Source: Planctomycetota bacterium (GTDB lineage: Bacteria; Planctomycetota; Phycisphaerae; Phycisphaerales; SM1A02). Taken from it: DNA of 6,835 nucleotides. Positions within the stretch are counted from its first letter, which is position 1. Each line of letters starts with the position of its first letter. The translations under genes and the position numbers were made by a program. Shown here in pieces: positions 1 through 4,831 of the stretch. Under the pieces are notes generated by a model. The model saw nothing but the letters and a program-made list of their open reading frames with translations, did no database searches and was not told where the DNA came from. The stretch covers positions 1 to 6,835 of the forward strand of contig QWPU01000173.1 in the NCBI GenBank assembly GCA_003671065.1, given 5' to 3'.

Positions 1-36
1 TATCTGGGCTAGACCCTGTCGCGCGGAGGATCTGTC

Positions 37-594
37 ATGTGGCTGTTCAAACTATGTGAGCGTCTCTTCGGCAGTTCACGGCCAGAACCACTCGATCAAG
101 ACGAAGTCGACCAACGCCTCGAAGCTGACCCTGGCATCCCCATCGAACGCATCAACATGGTGCGCGCGATGCAGTTTGTGATCGATGCGCCGAGGGGCTA
201 TGAGGAGGCAGATTTCCCGATCGTTCGTGCGCAACTCGTGCTCTACACAGGGGCCGATACCAAGCCGTATCTTCGCACAATCGGTAAGAACATCGCTCGA
301 TTTGCGGCGCCACGCGAGCACGCTGATCAAGTGGAGTTAATGGCGTTCCTCATGCTGATCGCGTTCAACGCAGCAGACGAAGCTGGATCGCACAAGCGCA
401 TTCATCGCGCGGCACAGGTTGCGCGGAAGATGAGTTTCGCGCCTGAGCAGATGGATGCGTGCGTGCGCTATCACCTCCACTCGAGCGAATCTGCTCGGCT
501 CTTCGAAAACGCGCCCGTTGATTCACAGGAAGGCGAAATGTGGCGAGACATCGCTGAGATGTTCAAGATCGAAATTAAACGGAGCGAAAGTTGA
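37..594 (+). CDS. Hypothetical helical protein, 185 aa, first gene of a two-gene operon
   Basis: I do not recognise the family. The ATG follows a GGAGGA ribosome site (25-30) by six bases, which supports this start. The product has no signal peptide. It begins with a short amphipathic, aromatic segment (MWLFKLCERLFG), which could touch the membrane, followed by an acidic stretch (residues 17-32). The rest looks mostly alpha-helical. Residues about 97-142 (helix, AADEAGSHKRIH, helix, SFAPEQM) recall the layout of TerB-like domains, in which helices flank an acidic loop. That resemblance is pattern-level only and I would not name it on this basis. The stop overlaps the start of the next gene by four bases, so the two are very probably translated together and may act together at the membrane. 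The coding call is strong; the function is unknown. Confidence 0.8.
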   Translation: MWLFKLCERLFGSSRPEPLDQDEVDQRLEADPGIPIERINMVRAMQFVIDAPRGYEEADFPIVRAQLVLYTGADTKPYLRTIGKNIARFAAPREHADQVELMAFLMLIAFNAADEAGSHKRIHRAAQVARKMSFAPEQMDACVRYHLHSSESARLFENAPVDSQEGEMWRDIAEMFKIEIKRSES

Positions 595-1067
595 AAGCCG
601 TTGTCGGATCGCTCGTCCTCCTGCGCGGCACGCTCTACACACTCGCTTCGGTCGTGGCGATCGCGTGGTGGGTCTTCACTGGATTTGGCGCGACTTTCGC
701 AGGCTCATCGCTTCCATTCTGGGCGTTGTTACCCGCATCTTGCGCGCTCGCGGCGAGCATCTATATGCATCGCGTCATCCGCGTTCGATGGTCCGCTGGC
801 TTCTTGCCAACAATCATCGCAACGGAAGTCATGCTCTGGACCGCGGTGATTGCGCTCGGCCTGCGCCCAGGTTTCTTGCTGTGGGGACTGGCGCAGATTG
901 GCGGCATTGTGTTGGCGATGCCGTCCACGGCAGTCGAAGTCAGACTGCGTCGGCAGGGTTTTTGGAATGAGGAATTCGCCCAAATCGGCACCGAGAACGC
1001 GACCTTCTTCGCGATTGCCTTCTCCGTCATCGCGATCATCGTGGGCGCAGTGCAGTCGGGCGCGTAA
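591..1067 (+). CDS. Hypothetical multi-pass membrane protein, 158 aa, TTG start
   Basis: The start is TTG at 591-593, overlapping the TGA of the preceding gene (592-594). A GGAG at 581-584, six bases upstream, fits a ribosome site, and overlap of this kind normally means translational coupling. About five hydrophobic segments are visible, at residues 15-37, 43-62, 71-90, 93-111 and 137-155. They are joined by short basic loops (RVIRVRW at 61-67, VRLRRQGFWNEE at 117-128), so this is an inner-membrane protein with little outside the membrane. I see no catalytic motif or known transporter signature. Its upstream partner is soluble and helical. The gene ends 15 bp before the stop of the convergent gene on the other strand, with no clear hairpin terminator between them. 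Membrane location is confident; function is unknown. Confidence 0.77.
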   Translation: MKAVVGSLVLLRGTLYTLASVVAIAWWVFTGFGATFAGSSLPFWALLPASCALAASIYMHRVIRVRWSAGFLPTIIATEVMLWTAVIALGLRPGFLLWGLAQIGGIVLAMPSTAVEVRLRRQGFWNEEFAQIGTENATFFAIAFSVIAIIVGAVQSGA

Positions 1068-1082
1068 GCATCGGTCAGACGG

Positions 1083-2198
1083 TCAGTCACGATGATCCAA
1101 GTAGGGCTGAAGATCGATACCGCGATAGCCGTTTGGCGTCACCTCAATGCCGTGTCGCCGCTGCCAGCCGTGTTGAAACTCAATCCATGTGGGTAGCTCT
1201 GCTGCCGACCACAACTCGACTTCGTTTCGAGACGCTGTTGGAAAAACTACCGGGAGTCGCACGATCGCCGCAAGCGCTTGCGTGCCGGTGAGCGCCATGC
1301 CGCGTTCGTTGTCCGCTCCGATGTGAAGCGCGAACGACTCCCACTCTGGATACGCCGTACGCGAATCGAATTGCACGCGCGCGAACAAAGTGGCATCGAG
1401 CCCGCCCACCCCAAACATGCTCACGAGAATGTAGGCACCCGCCGTCGCGTAGTCGTGAGTCGGACGAGGAGCGAAGTTCCCCTCCATCACAAGTCCCAGT
1501 TGCGCGGCAAATGTCTGTGGTGTTTGCTTGTTGCGGTGGAGTGTTCGCATGTGCGCCAACACAAGGGGATCGAAGGTAATGCCGCGCCGGAAGCTCCCTG
1601 TGCACCGAGCGAAAAAGTGCTGGAACTGCGGGAAGGAATCGGTGATGTCGAGTTCATCGAGCGCGGCACCGACCATCAGGACTTGTTTCACGGGTAGGCC
1701 GTGAGAAGCATCAAACGGCGCGATCGCTCTCGATCGTCCGTTTGTTCGATGCTCGAACTGATGCATCTGCTGGAAGGCAAAGCCCAGCGCTTTCTCAAGG
1801 CTTGCTGGATACTGCGGAAGCGAGCAGTTCGCAGCGATACATTGTTTCACGAGCGCCGTCTGTTGCGCAGCAATGCCAAAAGGTGGGTTGTGTTGCGCTA
1901 GTTGGCGTTCAAAATGGCGCAGGTACGCTGTGATGATGTCATCGCTCATCGCACACGCCCACTGAATCGCACCCACATTGTCGGTGAGTCCACCCACGCC
2001 GGCCATGATGGTCGAGATATACACGTCCATCAAGATTGTGATGTGATCAACGCCGCGTCCGCTGATGGCGCCACTCGCCATAAGTTGGCTCAGATGCTGA
2101 ATCCAAGGAGGAGACTGCGTCATCCGTGCGACAGGAAGCGCGTCATGCTTTCGGAGATAGTCCAGCCCGGTGCGAATCGCGTCAGCGCGATGATCCAT
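1083..2198 (-). CDS. Hypothetical protein, 371 aa, with an internally repeated YIxxxMxGVGGL motif
   Basis: I do not recognise the family. The start is set at the ATG read from 2198 because, on the minus strand, GAGG lies five bases before it. A longer reading from a TTG at 2255 adds 19 residues but has no ribosome site. No signal peptide or clear membrane anchor is seen, so the product is probably cytoplasmic. The notable feature is a motif found twice with identical spacing: Y60-I61-M65-GVGGL71 and Y256-I257-M261-GVGGL267. Both copies follow a hydrophobic helix and both are preceded by an L...M...G...R pattern. This suggests two related halves of about 185 residues. The C-terminal part is rich in tryptophan and acidic residues (W292, W330, W338, W345). 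No metal-binding or nucleotide-binding motif is evident. The gene is convergent with 591-1067 and divergent from 2351-2665, and its upstream region carries strong inverted repeats. Confidence 0.8.
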   Translation of the reverse strand: MDHRADAIRTGLDYLRKHDALPVARMTQSPPWIQHLSQLMASGAISGRGVDHITILMDVYISTIMAGVGGLTDNVGAIQWACAMSDDIITAYLRHFERQLAQHNPPFGIAAQQTALVKQCIAANCSLPQYPASLEKALGFAFQQMHQFEHRTNGRSRAIAPFDASHGLPVKQVLMVGAALDELDITDSFPQFQHFFARCTGSFRRGITFDPLVLAHMRTLHRNKQTPQTFAAQLGLVMEGNFAPRPTHDYATAGAYILVSMFGVGGLDATLFARVQFDSRTAYPEWESFALHIGADNERGMALTGTQALAAIVRLPVVFPTASRNEVELWSAAELPTWIEFQHGWQRRHGIEVTPNGYRGIDLQPYLDHRD

Positions 2199-2225
2199 AG
2201 GTGCCTCAATGGAAGGAGAAAGGTA

Positions 2226-2256
2226 GTTGCACCTCGTTGGCGCAGCGAGGGGCAAC
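2226..2256. repeat. Imperfect inverted repeat, 11-bp arms, 9-bp loop
   Basis: The left arm GTTGCACCTCG (2226-2236) and right arm CGAGGGGCAAC (2246-2256) are complementary at 10 of 11 positions, with a single A/G mismatch at 2231/2251. The loop is TTGGCGCAG. The element lies 28 bp upstream of the minus-strand gene's ATG, so it could be in that gene's 5' untranslated leader. There it is followed by a pyrimidine-rich stretch before the ribosome site. It could equally be a DNA operator. Confidence 0.6.
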
Positions 2257-2276
2257 GCGCGTTCGGAGCCTGCGAC

Positions 2277-2313
2277 GGCTCAATAGGTGGATCGTTTTCG
2301 CGAAAGTTGAGCC
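2277..2313. repeat. 7-bp inverted repeat enclosing the palindrome TTTCGCGAAA
   Basis: GGCTCAA (2277-2283) pairs exactly with TTGAGCC (2307-2313) across 23 bases. Inside is the perfect 10-bp palindrome TTTCGCGAAA (2296-2305), placed towards the right arm. It lies 37 bp before the ATG of the gene at 2351. The nested symmetry suits a protein-binding site better than a terminator, because no T-tract follows. Confidence 0.55.
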
Positions 2314-2350
2314 ACTGCGACGTCGATGCCGCGTTACATGCGGAGGATCT

Positions 2351-2665
2351 ATGCCAAACACGATTGAAAGCATCACTGTTCACAGCTTCGAACAACACGG
2401 AGCGGCTCGCCATCCCGGGGCCTTGATGCATGTAGAGGAACTCGAGTTCTATGCGGCGCTTGACGGTTGGTACCTCGGAGTGGTGTGTCGAGACCGCCAT
2501 GACAACGACTACAGTTTCGCGGTGCTCGGTCCCGACCCAGTCGGCGCGAAACGGTGGATCGGAGGCGCGGATTCAATCAAATCGATCGATGAGGCGCGCA
2601 CGAAACTGCACGAAGAGCTTGGGCAATTTGCGGCGAAAGGGAAGCGAGTTCATCAGCAGGACTGA
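2351..2665 (+). CDS. Hypothetical small soluble protein, 104 aa
   Basis: The ATG at 2351 is chosen over an in-frame start at 2201 because GGAGG sits at 2342-2346, four bases upstream. The longer form would also run through the inverted repeats and adds an arginine-rich, junk-like segment. There is no signal peptide or membrane segment. The core (residues 33-68) alternates hydrophobic and polar residues in a way typical of beta-strands (DGWYLGVVCRDRHDNDYSF, then AVLGPD and KRWIGG). It is followed by a helix (residues 75-95, SIDEARTKLHEELGQFAAK). This strand-strand-helix pattern with a GVV.RD..DNDY motif looks like a small alpha/beta accessory domain, but I cannot name the family. The next gene starts 44 bp downstream on the same strand, so the two are probably cotranscribed. 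Confidence 0.76.
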   Translation: MPNTIESITVHSFEQHGAARHPGALMHVEELEFYAALDGWYLGVVCRDRHDNDYSFAVLGPDPVGAKRWIGGADSIKSIDEARTKLHEELGQFAAKGKRVHQQD

Positions 2666-2668
2666 GCG

Positions 2669-2680
2669 GTGCGGCCGCAC
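2669..2680. repeat. Perfect 12-bp palindrome just after a stop codon
   Basis: GTGCGGCCGCAC reads the same on both strands and begins three bases after the TGA of the 104-residue gene. It contains the 8-bp GCGGCCGC. As RNA it could form only a short 4-bp GC stem, so it is a weak candidate for a pause or processing site within the short gap before the next gene. Confidence 0.45.
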
Positions 2681-2709
2681 TGGCGCAGACGCACAAAAGA
2701 TCGGAAAAT

Positions 2710-3162
2710 ATGAATTTGCACACTGAACAGGATGGAATTGTCGCCACCGATCGTTCGGTTGGTCGATGGCGAGCAGCCCTGAAGTCTGTGCTCGTTCATC
2801 CGACTGTTCGTTGGATTGCGCTCCTACCTCTGGTGGTCTCGGCGTACGTGCTTGTGAGCGTCGCCTCCGGTCTTCTCTGGCCCTTTTTAACGGTGCTGAT
2901 AGGTGTCGAGTTGGAGTATGACGATCTCGCAGGGTTGATCCTCCGAGGGTTCCTCATAGGAGGGCTAACGGTAGAGACGGGTGCGCGGGTCGCGCCAAGC
3001 AGGAAGAGAGCGACTGCCTGGGTCGTGGCCGCCCTCCTCTGTGCCTTGTTGCTCTATTCAGTGTGGCTCGCATCGAGCAATTCAAACTGGCGGGCCGTTA
3101 TCGCCCTGCTGAGTGTCGCGGGGTTTGGAGTGCTCTGCGCGAATCACGTGCCTCATCGCTAA
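2710..3162 (+). CDS. Hypothetical four-segment membrane protein, 150 aa
   Basis: I do not recognise the family. The N-terminal 30 residues are hydrophilic and probably cytoplasmic. Four hydrophobic segments follow, at about residues 35-53, 72-92, 103-121 and 127-146. The stretch between 54 and 66 is also apolar (LLWPFLTVLIGV) and may extend the first segment or form a re-entrant loop. A basic loop (APSRKRATAW, 95-104) suggests a cytoplasmic face between segments two and three, in keeping with the positive-inside rule. The ribosome site is weak (CGGA, 2702-2705, six bases before the ATG), unlike the strong sites of its neighbours, which fits read-through from the upstream gene 44 bp away. No catalytic residues stand out. 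The gene is followed by an 86-bp gap before the YceI-family gene. Confidence 0.77.
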   Translation: MNLHTEQDGIVATDRSVGRWRAALKSVLVHPTVRWIALLPLVVSAYVLVSVASGLLWPFLTVLIGVELEYDDLAGLILRGFLIGGLTVETGARVAPSRKRATAWVVAALLCALLLYSVWLASSNSNWRAVIALLSVAGFGVLCANHVPHR

Positions 3163-3248
3163 TCAGCGAAGCGCTCGCTCGCCGCGATCCACCAACCGCG
3201 AGTTAGCATAACCGCCTTCACTGCACGCACCGTCCTCGAAGGATTTAC

Positions 3249-3884
3249 ATGCTCTTCACCACCCGCTCTGCATTCGCTTGCACCACGCTTCTCTCGCTCG
3301 CCGTTGCCTCATTCGCCGCAACTGAACGCGCGCAAACCGTTCCGCCATCGGCGGTCGCTTCGGTGATCACGCTTGATCCTGTGCACTCGATGGTGATCTT
3401 TCGCATTCAGCATCTTGGCGCAGGTTTCTTTTACGGCCGCTTCAACGAAGTCACGGGCAGCGCGAATTGGAAGCTCGATGACAGCGTTGCGCCGACCTTT
3501 GATGTCACGGCCGAAGTGAGCAAGGTTGACACAGGCAGCGCGAAGCTCGACGGCAATCTCCAAGGACCAAACTTTTTCAATCAAGCGGAGTTTCCGACGC
3601 TGTCGTTTCGTTCAACTGGCGCGAAGAAACTTGGCGATCGTCACTACACGCTCACCGGCGATCTCACGCTGCGTGGGATGACGAAGCCTGTTGAAGTAGA
3701 TTGCACGATCACTGGAATCGGCAGCGCGCCAGGCGGACAGAAGGTGGGCTTCGAGTGCGTGTTCGCTATCAATCGCGCTGATTTCGGCATGAAGTGGGGG
3801 ATCGACGCACCGAAGGGCGCGCTCGGAAGCGAAGTGAAGTTGACGATCGCGCTTGAAGGCGATGTGGCGAAAGCGAAAGAGTGA
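3249..3884 (+). CDS. YceI family protein (secreted lipocalin-like, polyisoprenoid-binding fold)
   Basis: A confident family match. YceI proteins are exported beta-barrels that in studied members bind long isoprenoid or amphiphilic lipids in a central pocket. Their physiological role is mostly unsettled. The ATG follows AAGGA (3239-3243) by five bases. Residues 1-23 form a Sec signal peptide (hydrophobic core LLSLAVASF) with a likely cleavage around A23-A24. Family landmarks, in order: LDPVHSMVIFRIQHLG (42-57), GRF (63-65), GNLQGPNFFNQAEFPTLSF (102-120), GDLTLRGMTKPVEVD (137-151) and INRADFGM (174-181). The length of 211 is usual for the family. Its stop overlaps the GTG of the next gene, so it heads an operon with a membrane protein, and it probably acts in the periplasm. 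In some bacteria YceI genes sit beside cytochrome b561 genes. The neighbour here does not look like one: it is too long and lacks an obvious heme-ligand histidine pattern. Confidence 0.95.
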   Translation: MLFTTRSAFACTTLLSLAVASFAATERAQTVPPSAVASVITLDPVHSMVIFRIQHLGAGFFYGRFNEVTGSANWKLDDSVAPTFDVTAEVSKVDTGSAKLDGNLQGPNFFNQAEFPTLSFRSTGAKKLGDRHYTLTGDLTLRGMTKPVEVDCTITGIGSAPGGQKVGFECVFAINRADFGMKWGIDAPKGALGSEVKLTIALEGDVAKAKE

Positions 3885-4798
3885 ACGACCTCGCGGTGTA
3901 TCCGTTCAGCGTGGTCGTGCTGCCTGCGATCATCGCGGCGGTGGTCGCGTGTGCTGTTGCTGTTGGTCCGTTGCGTCGACGCGCTGCTGCAGTTGACGGG
4001 GTCATTGCCTTTGCGCTCATGCTTGCGTTTGTGCTGAGCTTCACGCGTGAACTCGATTGGAACGCGATTCTTCGACAGTGCATGACGGTTGCGGGTGATG
4101 ACGCACCGTTTGAAAAATGGCATCGCATCGGATTGGCTGCGATCGTGCTCGCGCTGCTCGCGCCGATCATCTCCGCGCTCGGTGCGCGATTCGTGAGTAC
4201 CTCACGCAACGGCGTGACACTTGGCGCGACCGTGCTCGCCGCGGCACTCAGTGCGAAATTCGTTGTTTTTCCAGGCTCAAACGGCTGGTGGCAGATTGAA
4301 CAAGGACTGCTTGTGGTCGCGGCGATGACTGCGATCGCTGCGTGCGCCGAGCGCGCCGTGTTGTGGAGCGCGTGGATTACTTTCGCAATGTTTGCTGCAC
4401 TCGCGTTACTCGGCGGGTTCGCTTCGCTCGCAGTGATGTGCGCGGCTGTCAGCACCGCATCATTCCTTATCGCGCTGCTCACAACACTCGGCGCGCGCCG
4501 TGATGCGTCCGCGATTGCGATTCCATCCTCCGGTTCAATCGCGCTTGTGCTCGGCACGCTCGGCGCGATCATCGCCAACTGCGGACGCGCGTATGACCAA
4601 TCAGGTGTTCCTGCGTGGGCGTGGATCGCGGTAGCAGTGCTTCCCGCAGGATCACTGCTGTTTGGAAGCACAATCAAGCGCGCGGCAACGGTTCAGCGAG
4701 CAACGATGTGGCGCGTCTGCGGCGTGTTCGTTGGAGCACTTCTGCTAGGTGCAGCAGTTGCGATCGCGATGAATGTCACGACGACAACAACTTCTTGA
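3881..4798 (+). CDS. Hypothetical polytopic membrane protein, 305 aa, GTG start overlapping the YceI gene
   Basis: Not assigned to a family. The start is GTG at 3881-3883, overlapping the TGA of the YceI-family gene (GTGA), which indicates coupled translation. The upstream AGCGAAAGA is at best a weak ribosome site. Up to ten hydrophobic segments are visible, near residues 8-28, 38-55, 83-102, 112-130, 141-157, 160-180, 182-203, 217-236, 245-264 and 279-298. The product is extremely rich in alanine. A short polar loop (56-82, with RELDWN and DDAPFEKWHRIG) separates segments two and three. It has only one histidine (H81), so it lacks the paired histidines of a cytochrome b561, the frequent YceI partner. 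It ends in a run of five threonines and a serine. A long open frame on the opposite strand is only a shadow of this alanine-rich coding sequence. The context suggests an envelope role with the secreted YceI-family protein. Confidence 0.85.
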   Translation: MNDLAVYPFSVVVLPAIIAAVVACAVAVGPLRRRAAAVDGVIAFALMLAFVLSFTRELDWNAILRQCMTVAGDDAPFEKWHRIGLAAIVLALLAPIISALGARFVSTSRNGVTLGATVLAAALSAKFVVFPGSNGWWQIEQGLLVVAAMTAIAACAERAVLWSAWITFAMFAALALLGGFASLAVMCAAVSTASFLIALLTTLGARRDASAIAIPSSGSIALVLGTLGAIIANCGRAYDQSGVPAWAWIAVAVLPAGSLLFGSTIKRAATVQRATMWRVCGVFVGALLLGAAVAIAMNVTTTTTS

Positions 4799-4831
4799 GA
4801 CAGTGCAGGGGCGTTCTCATACGATCGCCCT
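4795..4831 (+). promoter_or_regulatory. Candidate leaderless promoter for the MuiA-family gene
   Basis: TTGAGA (4795-4800, five of six matches to the -35 consensus) and TACGAT (4820-4825, four of six to the -10) are separated by 19 bases, slightly longer than ideal. Placing the -10 box at -12 to -7 puts +1 exactly on the A of the ATG at 4832. No Shine-Dalgarno sequence lies before that ATG. Together these suggest a leaderless transcript. The -35 box overlaps the stop of the previous gene, so read-through from that gene is also possible. Confidence 0.4.

Larger units (their letters stand above)
2199..2350. promoter_or_regulatory. Divergent intergenic region with two inverted-repeat elements
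   Basis: This 152-bp gap separates two divergently read genes and must hold promoters for both. I could not place convincing -35/-10 pairs on either strand. It contains two separate dyads. At 2226-2256, GTTGCACCTCG is followed nine bases later by its near-perfect complement (10 of 11 positions, one A/G mismatch). At 2277-2283 and 2307-2313, GGCTCAA and TTGAGCC form an exact 7-bp inverted repeat that encloses the perfect 10-bp palindrome TTTCGCGAAA (2296-2305). These could be operators for a dimeric regulator or structured leader RNA. No regulator gene lies next to them. Confidence 0.5.

Noticed and set aside
455..970. 171-residue plus-strand frame spanning the first two genes
   Set aside because: It crosses the junction of two well-supported genes in another frame, its product is arginine-rich without a pattern, and it has no ribosome site.
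2199..2255. Upstream TTG start for the minus-strand 371-residue protein
   Set aside because: It has no ribosome site and the added residues would be encoded by the inverted-repeat region. The ATG at 2198 has GAGG five bases upstream.
2201..2350. Upstream start adding 50 residues to the 104-residue protein
   Set aside because: The ATG at 2351 has GGAGG directly before it, and the extension is basic and patternless and runs through the divergent regulatory region.
2351..3162. Toxin-antitoxin or immunity pair in the 104/150-residue genes
   Set aside because: Small size and adjacency are the only hints. Neither protein shows a toxin, antitoxin DNA-binding or holin-like motif.
3165..3179. AGCGA/TCGCT hairpin after the 150-residue membrane protein as a terminator
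   Set aside because: Only five base pairs and no following T-tract. Such short GC dyads are common at this composition.
3204..3209. TAGCAT as a -10 box for the YceI-family gene
   Set aside because: No acceptable -35 box lies 16-19 bases upstream, so I could not support a promoter call, although a promoter somewhere in 3163-3248 is likely.
3769..4677. 302-residue open frame on the minus strand
   Set aside because: It lies opposite the YceI-family and 305-residue membrane protein genes. Its translation is low-complexity A/S/T/H-rich, as expected from the antisense of alanine-rich coding DNA. It has no ribosome site or domain.
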